A stretch of 64,000 bases of DNA from Paragorgia papillata (GCA_035771165.1 JAWNZC010000087.1:6883501-6947500); one strand, 5' to 3'. Positions 1-11,392 are shown, counted from the first letter of the stretch. The notes: generated by a model not told the origin, from the sequence alone. Made by a program: numbers and translations.

Positions 1-1366
1 AAGAGAAATACATCGATCCCAAGATTAGAGTTGGTCGGTGGTCAAATGGCGGCTAATATGGCAAATAATCTATGCTCGGCGTTGAAAAGATGGCCCATTG
101 TTTCAGTAACCACATGGATGGAGAGCTTGGCAGCACTATTCTGGATATCGAATCCGGGCAGATCATGGAAGATATTTGTGGCAAACAGAGTCAGGAAAAT
201 AGCATCCATCACCACAGAGATTGGCATTGAGTGGAAGTGTTGCCCAACCAAAGAAAACGTAGCAGATCTGGGCAGTAGAGGCGCCAGTATCAACCGAATG
301 GTAAGCGGAGAATAGTTCACAGGTCCTGAGTGGCTATTAAACAAAGAACGTGCAATGGCCAGAACAACCGAAGCTCAAGTGTACCAACGATGTTTGTCAA
401 GAAAGCAACCCCTTGAAAGAAACCTTTCACTACGCAAGAGAGAACGCACCAGACGAATGGGACTTGTTGTTAGACAGAAATTCATATTGGAGAACCCTTC
501 GAGTGACAGCATGGGTTTTGAGATTCGTCAATAACAGCCGGGCGAAGAAGCGGACGCTGAAGAGGAAGAAGGGCCCAATAGATACTGGTGAAATCGAAAG
601 TGCAAAGAATTACTGGGTAAGAAGAGTTCAAAGCAGGATTCCAGAGAATTTGGAGACCCTGGGTTGGCAACTAATTAGAGACGAAGCTACGAACACCCTA
701 AAATGCAAGGGGAGAATTGCTGGGTATCAGCCAACCTACCTGAACGAAGGACCGTTCGTCAAGAAACTCATATCACACACACACACACATCAGAAGATTA
801 TGCATCTGGCCGTATGGACCCCCTGCAACTTCGCAGCTCCCCGAATTCAGAACCAAAGCAGGAAGACCTTTTGAAGTTACTGGGGTGGACTTTGCGGGTC
901 CTCTGGTGCACAAAATCAAGAAGAAAGAAGAAGGGAAATGCTACGTATTGATTTTCACGTGTGCGACGTCGAGAGCTGTCCACCTCGAGCTGACACAACG
1001 GCAGAAGAGTTTCAAGGAAAACTCAATTCGTTCATCACCAGGAAGACCAGACCACGGCGTATAATATCTGATAACGCGGCCGTATTCAAGACAACGGCGA
1101 AATGTATAAAAACAATAAGAAGAAGCGAGCGTCTGCACAACTACCTGGCGGCTCAAGAGATTCACTGGACGTTCAATTTGGCAAAGTCCCCATGGTGGGG
1201 AGGAATGTACGAACGTTTAATCAAAGAGATCAGGAGTGCAGTGAAAGAGAACTTACACAACGCAAGTACAGAAACCGAAGTCGATGCCCCACCGGAACGA
1301 AAGAGAAGACAAGCTGCGAAGGATGCTGAAGAAAATATTAAACTATGTTTGCAAGACAATGACTGA
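1..1366 (+). pseudogene. BEL/Pao LTR retrotransposon pol remnant (RNase H to integrase)
   Basis: This is the 3' half of a retrotransposon pol gene that would copy and integrate an LTR element. Around 31-315 the reading shows the end of a Pao-type RNase H: a WMES/LFWI patch, then FVANRVRKI, then a PTKENVADLGSRG motif. Around 350-790 is the linker and zinc-binding region before the integrase. Around 865-1250 the integrase core reads in pieces (GVDFAGPL, then a frame change, then [11 protein letters not shown] and [15 protein letters not shown]). The frame changes several times, and a CA microsatellite at 774-790 sits at one break, so the gene is dead. The 5' part lies outside the window. The family call rests on the order and spacing of these motifs. 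Confidence 0.85.
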
Positions 1367-1412
1367 TGAGTTTAGGTTTGTTGTTTTTGTGTAAAAATTT
1401 AACATTTAAATT

Positions 1413-1670
1413 TGTTAGGGGAGAGTGAGGCGAACTTTGATGTCCCACCCCTCCCCCTGTAGGTATTGTATATCACGTGGACCGATGACGTGTTCGGGGA
1501 CATGTAAAAATGGCGCGTTGACTACAGTTGTAATATAAAAAAAGAAGCGTAGAGTTTGTGAAGCAGGAAACTGTGTGAACCCAATATCAATTTGTGACTC
1601 GAGTACAAGATTCGGGTCAATGATATGATACATAGAAACAATTATTAAAGGCACGGCATTTCAATATACA
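1413..1670 (+). repeat. Possible 3' LTR of the BEL/Pao remnant
   Basis: About 50 bases after the last pol stop, a segment begins TGTTAGGGG and runs to about TATACA at 1670. That position and the TG...CA ends are what an LTR would show. The last 50 bases recur inverted near 2750-2820, so the right border is confused with the neighbouring foldback repeat. The 5' LTR is outside the window, so the ends cannot be confirmed. Confidence 0.35.
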
Positions 1671-2822
1671 TCCATATGTTAAAGAATACTCACAGTTTGC
1701 CGTTAATGGCGTCGCTCCGTCGCTGACATTTACTTCCAGTTAAACATCCACATTAAATTTCCATAGTTGACATTTAGTGTGTATCCAAATGTTAGTTTGC
1801 TATGACGTTTTGTGGGAATTAACTATACAGTTGTATCCGGACTTGTTCTTGAGCAGTGTTTACGTTCTGCTTCAAAAATTATCGAAGCAACGGCGAGTGA
1901 GGTCATCGTTTGACTCGCAATAAGTGCATGTCTAGTAAGTTTTTCCACGACTTTTTTCATGCGGCGCGGCTTTACCTCATTTGAATTGAGATGTGTCAAG
2001 TCGGCATGTAATATATTCATAACATAGCACGTTCATCACAACAGAATACCAAGCGATCAATTTCGTTTCAGAAATATAGCTGTGATCCGAGCATTCGGTA
2101 AAACAAAGACTAGGTGAATTTATCACGCTGAAGCCGCAAAGCAATCACGTCAATATCACCTCAACATTTTAATAAATTCACCGAGTCTTTGTTTTACCGA
2201 ATGCACGCGCTTTAAGATGGTCACAGCTATTATTCTGAAACGAAATTGATCGCTTGGTATTCTGTTGTGATAAACGCGGAAAAGCGCTAAAGCGGCGCCG
2301 CATGGAAAAAGTCGCGGAAAAACTTACTAGACATGCACTTATTGCATTATACTGTATATTTGTGGTTTATAAACGAGTTGTTGTCCGTTTTTCTTTTGAT
2401 CAACGGGCCTTCGTAATGCCTTTTTATATAGCTTGCCATGTATTTCGAAATTGTTTTGACTTTTTTTTCGCGAGCCAAACGATGACCTTATTCGCCGTTG
2501 CTTCGAAAATTTTCGAAGCAGAACGTAAACACTGCTCAAGACCAAGTGCCGATACAACTGTATAGCGTTTTGGTTAATTCCTGAAAAACTTCATAGCAAA
2601 CGTTCATTTGAATACACACTAAATGACAACTATGGAAATTTAATAGGGATATTTAAGTGGAAGAAAGTTTTGTGATTATTCGAAATCTATAATTTGGAAG
2701 CGTGCATGTCAGCGACGGCGGGACACCGTTAACGATAAGCTGTGAGTGTTCTTTAACATATGGATGTATATCGAAATGCCGTGCCTTTAATAACTGTTTC
2801 TAGGTATCATATCATCATATGA
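1621..2822. repeat. Foldback (long inverted repeat) element, about 1.2 kb
   Basis: The two halves are imperfect reverse complements. ATGATATGATAC..AGAAAC at 1621 matches its reverse complement at about 2800. The block containing GGCACGGCATTTC matches 2770-2785. A stretch ending CAACAGAATACCAAGCGATC near 2040-2060 matches 2248-2270, and AAACAAAGACTAGGTGAAT at 2102 matches about 2190. The loop lies near 2125-2170. The right arm carries an extra 130 bases or so at 2345-2475. The similar short open frames in the two arms are side products of this symmetry, not genes. Confidence 0.8.
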
Positions 2823-2902
2823 CTTGTCTTTGATTGCTCTGTCATTTCCATCAATTGAAGTAAAACTTAGATTGTTCATAGCGCGATAACAGTGCATATT
2901 AA

Positions 2903-5215
2903 TATAGAAAAGATATATGAGCCGATACCAGGTTTATACATAATGATATGAAACAAGCGTTCACTGATAAAAGTTTTTATTAATACGAGCTTTCGGCTGT
3001 CAGACTACAGCCTTCAACGGGTTAAGAGAAATGTGGAAATCTACACCTATATATATATACAAGCAGAAGAATATTAATGAGAATAACAGGATATAACATA
3101 AGATATGGATAATAAATGTGTTATTGTTTCTTTAATAGAATGGCATATTGTCCAGGAAGAGGCTTCGAGTTGTTGTCGGCTTCTTTCGTTAATCCGGTTT
3201 GCCAAGATTCCAAAGTTTTTCGTATTCGATAATTGCCTCTATCAATAATCCGGCCGTTTTCAAAATCAATGGCATGATCGTTATTCCAAGCGTGGTTGGC
3301 GGTATTTGATCCCTTTTGTCCAAATTTTACATTCCTTATGTGCTCCTTCTTTCTAGTTCGAAAAAATCTTCCTGTCTCGCCAATGTAGCTCCAATCGCAT
3401 TGTTTACATGGTATTTTATAAACGACATCTAGTTGTTCTTCAAAGGGTGGTCTCTATTTGGGAGAAGGGAATTCCTGTTGTAGTGTCTTTAGTGGTTTGT
3501 TTGTAACCCTAATGTCATGTTTACGTAAATGTCGCGTCAAAGTCTCAGTTAATCCGTTGATGTAAGGAAGAACTGCGTAGCCGTTGTGTTGTTTTTCCGA
3601 TTCAACTAAATTAAAAAACCTGCCCACTAATTCTTCTGGAGTTGGTGTCATATCATGCGTTAGTTTGTGTGTTATCTCTGTGATAAATCTATGTGGATAA
3701 CCGTTTGCTCGTAACGCATTAGTAACATGATCTAATTCGTGTGCTTTTCCGTTAGTAGTGTTAGGGAGATGAAAAGATCGGTGATTGAGCGTTCGAGCAG
3801 TGCTAGCTTTGTGTTTTTTGTCATGGTGAGAATGGAAATCTAAATAACGATCTGTATGTGTAGGTTTTCTGTAAACGTGGATAGCAATTGTCCCGTTTTG
3901 TCGTGAAAGTTCTGTATCTAAAAAGGCAATTTTGTTGTTGTGTTCATGTTCAACAGTAAATGAAATGTGTGGGTCAATGGAGTTGAGAGTTTTGTGGAAA
4001 GTGGTGAGTGCGTTTTTCTTTAAAATAGCGAGACTGTCGTCAACATAGCGTTTCCAAAATTTTGGTGGAATAGTGGCTTTCTCAATGGCTAATACTTCAA
4101 CTTCTTCCATGTAGAGATTAGAGATAATAGCACTAAATGGACTACCCATGGCACATCCGTGTATTTGTTTGTACGTCGTATCGTTGTAAATAAAATAGTT
4201 ATTAGATAGGACAAAGGTTAGTAGGGAAATAATGTCATCAATATCTAGATTAGTTCTGTCATGGAGAGATTTGTCATTTTCAAGTATCTTGCGGATACAA
4301 TCGCATGCCTTGTCGACTGGAACCGACGTGAATAAAGAAACGACATCAAAAGATATCATTAATTAATCATCTTCAATGGTGGTGTTAGAAATATCATTTG
4401 CAAATTGAGATGAATTAGAAATTGAATAACCATTTCGGTTTTGTCGTGGTGACAATAGGTCTGCTAAAAACTTTGAGGTATTATAAAGTGCCGATCCAAC
4501 GCAGGTTACAATGGGTCGTAACGGATGGCCTTTCTTATGGTATTTGATAGAGCCTCTGATAGCTGGTGGCGTTGCGTCAGTAGATCGTAATCTGTAATAT
4601 GTGGTTTCATTAAGTTTCGTTTGTTTCTTCAAATTTAAGAGTTTTGAATTTAGTTCTCTTTCAAGTTTCTAAAAAGGCGGTTTTTTGACTACTTCGTAAG
4701 TATTAAGATCATTTAGTAAAACTTCCATTTTCTCGTTGTACTCAATTCTGTCCATCACCACGAAGCAGTTACCTTTGTCCGCTTTCATCACGACTCTGGT
4801 TTCATCTTTCTTCAAATTTTGGAGTGCTTTTCTTTCATGGACATTGATATTTCTGTGGGCTGGAAGTTTGGCTCTGTCTATGACCGATGCCGTTGTAGTA
4901 CGTATGGCGTCTTTGGTGTCATCTGGTAGATGTCTTATAGATGTTTCTATTTCAGCGACAATGTTTTTGTAAGGAATTTTTAACGGCGTTGGTGCGAATT
5001 TTGGGCCTTTTTCAAGGATAGAGCGCTCAGCTGCAGTTAGCGGCTTCTTGGAAAGGTTTATTACCCATTTGCTCTTATCGATGGTAGTCGAATGGATATT
5101 TTCTTCTTCTAGGTTCGTAAACTTTCTGTTATGTCTGTCGTTGATATTGTTATCAGTGAACGCTTGTTTCATATCATTATGTATAAACCTGGTATCGGCT
5201 CATGTATCTTTTCTA
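2903..5215 (-). mobile_element. Penelope-like retroelement, copy A
   Basis: A Penelope-like element lies on the minus strand, 5'-truncated. Both borders carry the same ~62-bp sequence in inverted orientation (2903-2965 and about 5153-5215), containing GAGCCGATACCAGG and AAGCGTTCACTGAT. The inner end at 2980-3020 has a GGCTGT/ACAGCC hairpin followed by GAAAGCTCG. Copy B lies head to head with it 10-70 bases away, so the pair forms a 4.9 kb imperfect palindrome. Confidence 0.85.
3121..5172 (-). pseudogene. Penelope-like reverse transcriptase plus GIY-YIG endonuclease (copy A)
   Basis: The protein would copy element RNA and nick the target. Reading from 5172, a conserved N-terminal region leads to the reverse transcriptase with FDVVSLFTSVPV, HGCAMGSPFSAI and the catalytic RYVDDSLAIL. 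After a TAG at 3454-3456 the same frame continues (3453-3121) with a GIY-YIG nuclease: YKIPCKQCDWSYIGETGR, RTRKKEH, and a TAA end. Two further stops interrupt the reverse transcriptase compared with copy B: TAG for CAG near 4669 and TAA for GAA near 4368. The first eight residues come from the inverted terminal sequence, so that start codon is accidental. The copy is inactive unless stops are bypassed. Confidence 0.88.
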
Positions 5216-5224
5216 TTATTCGCC

Positions 5225-7790
5225 AAAAGGCTGGGCAGGAGGCCCTAAAGTAAGCAAGAAGTTGGGAAAAAAACACTTATAAATTGGAAGCTCATTACCG
5301 TCATCTACATTTTACGCATAAAGCACTTGAGAATAATTGGTTACCGAAATCTCTTCGTTTTAAGCCACCTGGAAGTCATCCTGTTTTCCAACGTATCATG
5401 GACAGAACTAGCCATCACTGTATGAAAGCCAGAATTTCCATTTGCCATGAACAGATAAATGCCACGAACAGAAACATATCAACGACAACAAGAGAGATTT
5501 ATCCGCACTCATTCCAAACGACACTTTTTCGAACCTGACGCAGTTCTTGAAGCACAGAGCCCATTCAGTCCAAAACGATATCAACGACAGACATAACAGA
5601 AAATTTACGAACCTAGAAGAAGAAAATATCCATTCGACTACCATCGATAAGAGCAAATGGGTAATAAACCTTTCCAAGAAGCCGCTAACTGCAGCTGAGC
5701 GCTCTATCCTTGAAAAAGGCCCAAAATTCGCACCAACGCCGTTAAAAATTCCTTACAAAAACATTGTCGCTGAAATAGAAGCATCTATAAGACATCTACC
5801 AGATGACACCAAAGACGCCATACGTACTATAACGGCATCGGTCATAGACAGAGCCAAACTTCCAGCCCACAGAAATATCAATGTCCATGAAAGAAAAGCA
5901 CTCCAAAATTTGAAGAAAGATGAAACCAGAGTCGTGATGAAAGCTGACAAAGGTAACTGCTTCGTGGTGATGGACAGAATTGAGTACAACGACAAAATCG
6001 AAGTTTTACTAAATGATCTTAATACTTACGAAGTACTCAAAAAACCGCCTTTTCAGAAACTTGAAAGAGAACTAAATTCAAAACTCTTAAATTTGAAGAA
6101 ACAAACGAAACTTAATGAAACCACATATTACAGATTACGATCTACTGACGCAACGCCACCAGCTATCAGAGGCTCTATCAAATACCATAAGAAAGGCCAT
6201 CCGTTACGACCCATTGTAACCTGCGTTGGATCGGCACTTTATAATACCTCAAAGTTTTTAGCAGACCTATTGTCACCACTACAAAACCGAAATGGTTATT
6301 CAATTTCTAATTCATCTCAATTTGTAAATGATATTTCTAACACCACCATTGAAGATGATGAATTAATGATATCTTTTGATGTCGTTTCCTTATTCACGTC
6401 GGTTCCAGTCGACAAGGCATGCAATTGTATCCGCAAGAAACTAGAAAATGACAAATCTCTCCATGATAGAACTAATCTAGATATTGATGACATTATTTCC
6501 CTACTAACCTTTGTCCTATCTAATAACTATTTTATTTACAACGATACGACGTACAAACAAATACACGGATGTGCCATGAGTAGTCCAGTTAGTGCTATTA
6601 TCTCTAATCTCTACATGGAAGAAGTTGAAGTAGTAGTCATCGAGAAAGCCACTATTCCACCAAAATTTTGGAAACGCTATGTTGACGACAGTCTCGCTAT
6701 TTTAAAGAAAAACGCACTCACCACATTCCACAAAACTCTCAACTCCATTTACCCACACATTTCATTTACTGTTGAACATGAACACAACAACAAAATTGCC
6801 TTTTTTATACAGAACTTTCACGAGAAAACGGGACAATTGCTATCCACGTTTACAGAAAACCTACACATACAGATCGTTATTTAGATTTCCATTCTCACCA
6901 TGACAAAAAAAACACAAAGCTAGCACTGCTCGAACACTCATACACCGATCTTTTCATCTCCCTAACACTACTAACGGAAAAGCACGCGAATTAGATCATG
7001 TTACTAATGCGTTACGAGCAAACGGTTATCCGCATAGATTTATCACAGAGATAACGCACAAACTAACGCATGATATGACACCAACTCCAGAAGAATTAGT
7101 GGGCAGGTTTTTTAATTTAGTTGAATCGGAAAAACAACACAACGGCTACGCAGTTCTTCCTTACATCAACGGATTAACTGAGACTTTGACGCGACATTTA
7201 CGTAAACATGACATTAGGGTTACAAACAAACCACTAAAGACACTACAACAGGAATTCCCTTCTCCCAAATAGAGACCACCCTTTGAAGAACAACTAGATG
7301 TCGTTTATAAAATACCATGTAAACAATGCGATTGGAGCTACATTGGCGAGACAGGAAGATGTTTTCGAACTAGAAAGAAGGAGCACATAAGGAATGTAAA
7401 ATTTGGACAAAAGGGATCAAATATCGCCAACCACGCTTGGAATAACGATCATGCCATTGATTTTGAAAACGGCCGGATTATTGATAGAGGCAATTATCGA
7501 ATACGAAAAACTTTGGAATCTTGGCACACCGGATTAACGAAAGAAGCCGACAACAACTCGAAGCCTCTCCCTGGACAATATGCCATTCTATTAAAGAAAC
7601 AATAACACATTTATTATACCTATCTTATGTCATATCCTGTTATTCTCATTAATATTCTTCTGCTTGTATACATATATAGGTGTAGATTTCCACATTTCCC
7701 TTAACCCGTTGAAGGCTGTAGTCTGACAGCCGAAAGCTCGTATTAATAAAAACGTTTATCAGTGAACGCTTGTTTCATATCATATTAATA
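5225..7790 (+). mobile_element. Penelope-like retroelement, copy B
   Basis: This is a second copy of the same family in opposite orientation to copy A, reaching further 5' (coding sequence from about 5284). The 3' end at 7700-7790 repeats the hairpin GGCTGTAGTCTGACAGCC, GAAAGCTCG, then an inverted copy of the sequence found at the 5' end of copy A. The copies differ by scattered substitutions and small indels, so the insertions are not brand new. Confidence 0.85.
5284..7605 (+). pseudogene. Penelope-like reverse transcriptase plus GIY-YIG endonuclease (copy B)
   Basis: The N-terminal region (5284-5538) ends at a frameshift. The main frame 5547-6884 carries the reverse transcriptase with FDVVSLFTSVPV, HGCAMSSPVSAI (an S replaces the usual G of GSP) and RYVDDSLAIL. 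Frameshifts near 6800 and 6907 break the C-terminal part, which resumes at about 7075 and stops at a TAG at 7270-7272. The GIY-YIG nuclease follows without a frame change at 7273-7605 with SYIGETGR and RTRKKEH. The TAG between the two domains is at the same codon as in copy A. Confidence 0.87.
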
Positions 7791-7929
7791 TACTTCAATA
7801 ACAGCTGTCGCCATCGGACGCTGAAATGTATTGAAATGCTGTCTAACGAAACTTGTATAAGCCTTCGTCGTTTTAATTTATTACGTCGTAAAGTTGATTG
7901 CTTTGATTAGTTTTTTCATGTAAATGTCC

Positions 7930-8080
7930 CGTAGATTCCTTATCCTATAGGTTATACTGACTCGCAATGCTCGCGAGTAGCGAGTATTTGCCAATGTTTG
8001 GTTTCGCTAGCAGTGCGAGTACTCGCGCGTACTCGCTACTCGCGAGTAGATGTTACCTTACTCGCGAGCGGTACTTCATA
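7930..8080. repeat. Cluster of ACTCGC/GCGAGT inverted motifs
   Basis: Between the Penelope pair and the next gene, ACTCGC and GCGAGT words alternate about ten times (for example ACTCGCGCGTACTCGCTACT around 8021-8040). The segment can fold into several hairpins. I see no coding potential. It may be the core of a small decayed inverted-repeat element. Confidence 0.5.
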
Positions 8081-8177
8081 ATTTCACCAACACACTTTCC
8101 CTATCTTAATGTTCTTAGGAAAATATAATAAAAATAATCTGATTACATTCCGTTGGACACTAAAATGTATGAATTTG

Positions 8178-8338
8178 TCAACAATGGCTAAAGAGTACTA
8201 CTCTGGCAAGTATTGATATACTTATTCCTTCAACAACACATTCTTTTAAGCTTCTGCGAGCAACAAACTGTTCATCCTCATTCCTAACAAGGCATACCCC
8301 ATTCCTCTCAAGGCCAGAAGCAGCAACAGCTCCAGCAG
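8178..8338 (-). CDS. Exon with adenine/cytosine DNA-methylase-like motif, 3' exon
   Basis: This minus-strand reading is bordered by an acceptor (TTTATTTAG at 8339-8347) and ends in a stop at 8178. Joined in phase to the exon at 8620-8760, the junction gives VLD, then PQAAGAVAAS, then ERNGVCLV. That is the layout of motif I of N4/N6 site-specific DNA methyltransferases (VLDPF.GSGTT, then a GR..IGVE segment). The catalytic DPPY/SPPY motif is not visible here and would lie upstream. It could equally be part of a transposon-encoded or inactive methylase-like protein. Family assignment is inference. Confidence 0.4.
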
Positions 8339-8444
8339 CTAAATAAAAGTGAAAGAAAGAGAGAAACACACATAAGAAACACATTTACAATGTTATTAGT
8401 GAGTGATCAACCCTTCGCGGTTGGCAAATGCTACCCATTAGCAG

Positions 8445-8530
8445 AGTGGTTAGCCAGACATCATCCTGACTGAGTCTCAATAGCTCAGTGATTACGGTGC
8501 CAATGTGTTGATTTGGACACGATTCCCAGT
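8445..8530 (+). repeat. Decayed tRNA-derived SINE-like segment
   Basis: The segment has an A-box-like AATAGCTCAGTGATTACGG followed about 30 bases later by a B-box-like ACACGATTCCCAG. That spacing fits a pol III internal promoter. It does not fold as a full tRNA. It lies in the intron between the two methylase-like exons. Confidence 0.4.
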
Positions 8531-8619
8531 TGGGGCAGTATTTATATTATTACCAATACACATTAGGTTTGGCCATAAACCAACAATAAATATTTGCAAT
8601 ACAGAAGGCTAAAAAATAC

Positions 8620-8760
8620 CTTGTGGAAAATTTATATCTAGTACCCATTCACCTGTGTGACTAAACAGATCCACCAGTTTCTTGCATGCTTTGATGTCAA
8701 AGTATTCAGCTTTCACAGAAATGTGATTCTCAACCACCCTGCTTTGTTCAAAGTTGAAGT
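8620..8760 (-). CDS. Exon upstream of the methylase-like 3' exon
   Basis: The minus strand reads FEQSRVVENH, then KAEYFDIKACKKLVDLF, then GEWVLDINFPQ, and ends at a good donor (CCACAAG/GTATTT, intron from 8619 down). Further upstream (about 8760-8830) a related reading (GMVESVSGFLVYHAA) is in another frame, so there is either a frameshift or another splice. The gene may be a decayed copy. No start codon or promoter could be placed. Confidence 0.4.
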
Positions 8761-8839
8761 GCCGCTAATATGCGCTGGCCAACAGCAGCATGATATACTA
8801 AAAATCCACTGACCGATTCGACCATTCCTGTAATGTTAC

Positions 8840-9105
8840 CTTTAGAACAAAGAGAACACCACAAATAAGACTTACAGTAATAAACATAGAAACAATGTCT
8901 GTAAAACATACTGTACAGTATGTGATATAAACATTGTGACGGAATGAAATTTATTATATGGACAAGGGTATTTTACTGGGAACTAAAACACTCGTAGAAT
9001 CCATATGTAACTACATCCGGGAGCCCAGTGCCGTATTTTCCGTATGTCACGCTCGCGAGTGGCATATCGAGAAATTCCCGCCTTTTTCATTCTTGTTGTT
9101 TTCAT
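8840..9105. other. Intergenic, nothing recognised
   Basis: I see no gene or clear repeat. A CGGGAGCCC word and a short AT-rich stretch precede the recombinase-like gene. Confidence 0.5.
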
Positions 9106-10479
9106 GAAATGGCTACCGGCAGTTCAACGTTTGTAGAGTTAAGCGAAGACGATACTAATAATTTCTGCGAGCAACAAGAAAACGAAAATACAACAAAAAA
9201 TTTTTTATATGATATCAAGATCTTCAAGGAATTTGTTTCAAGTTACTACAGTACGGAGGACAGAGAAATAAATGATATTCCACCGAGAGACCTTCAACCG
9301 ATTTTAAAGAAATTTGTTTTGACCGTACGAAAGAAAAATGGTGAAGAGTACGAGCCCTCGTCCATCAGAGCGTTTATCCAAAGCATTGACCGTTACGAAA
9401 AAAAACCTACGGTCTCTCTGGTTTGAATGACAAAGAATTTTACGATATCCAAGACACCCTGAAAAAGAAAGAGAAACATTTGAAATCTCTCGGCAAAGAA
9501 ATCTGCCGAACGCTGCTGAGCCGCTGTCAGATGAAGACATCACTACGTTTTATGATCGTGGAGTCTTAGGAATACACTCGCCAAGAGCTCTGCTTAATAC
9601 TTTGTGGTTAAATAACAGTACTTATTTTGGTATGAGGCCAGGGAAAGAACAGCGAGATATTTGTTGGGGCGATTTGCGGTTAAGACGAGATTCACAGGGA
9701 ACTCGCTTTGTCGAGCTCAGCAAAGAAAGGCAAACAAAAACACGCACTGGCGAAAACCTACGAAACCTTAGAGCAAAAACGCCTCAAATGTACGAGAACA
9801 AAAGTAACCCAGATCGTTGTCCTGTCAACAGTTACTTGGCCTACAGTGATCATAGACCAGCTGAGATGTTGTCAGACGTGTCTCCGTTTTACTTAGCTGT
9901 AAACATCGAAGCCCCAAAACAAGGACAACAGTGGTACAAATGTTCTCCCCTTGGAGTAAATTCACTGCGAAGTATGTTGAAGAAGATGGTAAACGATTCC
10001 GGGTTGGAAACTGACAAAAAGTTGGTAAATCACAGCACAAGGAAGCATTTGGTTCAGAACCTTGTTGACAAAGACATCCCGCCGAATGAAATCATTCAAA
10101 TAACTGGACATAAAAACGTCACTTCGCTAAATAATTACTCAGCTTTGTCAGATAAGAAACAACAACAAATTTCTGCTGTATTGTCTGAGCTACTGCCACT
10201 CAAAGTGTATCAGCTGCTAGTAATTCAGTTCAAGGTCATACGGTCTCAATCGACCAGACAACCAGCACATCAACTTGTTATTTACCAGGTTTATCTGCAA
10301 TGTCAAAGGGAAGCCTTTTTCAAAATTGCCAAATTGGAACTGCCAATGTTTTTCCAAGTGGCGTAACCGAGCAACAACCTTCGCAGATTCATAGTCAAAA
10401 AAGCAAAGAGTCATTATATCAGAGTCAGATTAATCAACTCAGAGCCAGTAACATATTAAAACCTTTATATACAGTTTAA
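9106..10479 (+). pseudogene. Crypton-type tyrosine recombinase gene (frameshifted)
   Basis: A tyrosine recombinase of the Crypton/DUF3504-like animal group, about 450 residues if read through. The N-terminal SAM-like part starts at ATG 9106. The catalytic part holds the first arginine in FGMRPGKEQRDICWGDL, the H-x-x-R box in NHSTRKH, a GHKN step and the nucleophile region NNYSAL. The tail (about 10290-10479, another frame) contains NCQIGTANVFPSG, typical of these proteins. Three single-base frame changes occur: at an A-run near 9396, near 9500 and near 10190. No introns are obvious. Two breaks are in homopolymers, so assembly error is possible, but three suggest a decayed copy. Confidence 0.85.
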
Positions 10480-10645
10480 TATTCGGTTAAGCTTGGTTAA
10501 GCCATTGTTGTGTTGCATGTTTTGTACCTATATACTTTTAGTTTTTTTGTCAGACAACTGTTTTTCACTAATATATTAAACAAAATTTACCATCATCGCG
10601 TGTATGTGTGTCACTGTAATTAATGTCCATATAATAAATAGAACA

Positions 10646-10782
10646 TTACACGGTAGCTCAAAGATATGGATTTTTTTGGTTCTCGCGGCAAAAACAATAT
10701 CTCACGAGTGAGCGCAGCGAACGAGTGAGATATTGTTCTTGCCACTCGAACATAAAACCCATATCTTCTCGCCACCGTGTAA
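10646..10782. repeat. MITE-like inverted repeat (TTACACGGT ends)
   Basis: A 137-bp element whose arms pair over most of their length: TTACACGGT..ATATGG and CCATATC..ACCGTGTAA. The centre is an almost perfect palindrome around AATATCTCACGAGTGAGC. It has no coding capacity. Confidence 0.7.
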
Positions 10783-11052
10783 TAACCTCTATATATGGGA
10801 TTTATAAGGCGATATGTATATTTTATATTGTAATATTATTATTATTGTAATTAATATTATTATTGTATATTGTAAATTAACATAAATATGTATTTGTTTC
10901 ACAATTATTTTAGGAATTCAAACTATTTTAGCTGAGTAGATTGAAGGAGATATTTATGCAAACCACAGCGATTCTGAATTCAGTTGATGAATGCTACTCA
11001 AAAATAGATTTCCTTTGTTTTCTACAATGAATTATTTATGAGTCTCACAAGT

Positions 11053-11195
11053 ATACACCCCTTGCATGCATAAACTGAAGGGCCAATTTGGAGGGCAAAT
11101 CAAAAGAATTTTCATAAATTATTCAATCTGTTGAAAGTCGGAACTTTGAAGTTGTCCTCTAAATTGGTCATTTAATTTATGCATGCAAGGGGTCT
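11053..11195. repeat. MITE-like inverted repeat (CCCCTTGCATGCATAAA arms)
   Basis: The arms CCCCTTGCATGCATAAACTG and the reverse complement near 11170-11195 match with few changes and continue to CCAATTTGGAGG. The element is short and non-coding. The rest of 10480-11390 shows only AT-rich sequence. Confidence 0.65.
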
Positions 11196-11392
11196 ATTAT
11201 TGTACTTGTTTGTTGACAATTTGACTTCCAGATCTCTCCCTCAGTTAAATTATATTATATTTCAAAATAATAAGTACTTATTTGATGGGACTGAGTAATA
11301 TGAAGTGTTATACAGTGTTATACATAATAGTTCAGAGATGTCTATCGATTAACTTATAATGTGATTTATAATTTTTTTATCATTCTATTAGA

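Noticed and set aside
1823..2565. Two similar short proteins at 1823-2020 (minus) and 2254-2565 (plus)
   Set aside because: They are the same sequence read from both arms of the foldback repeat.
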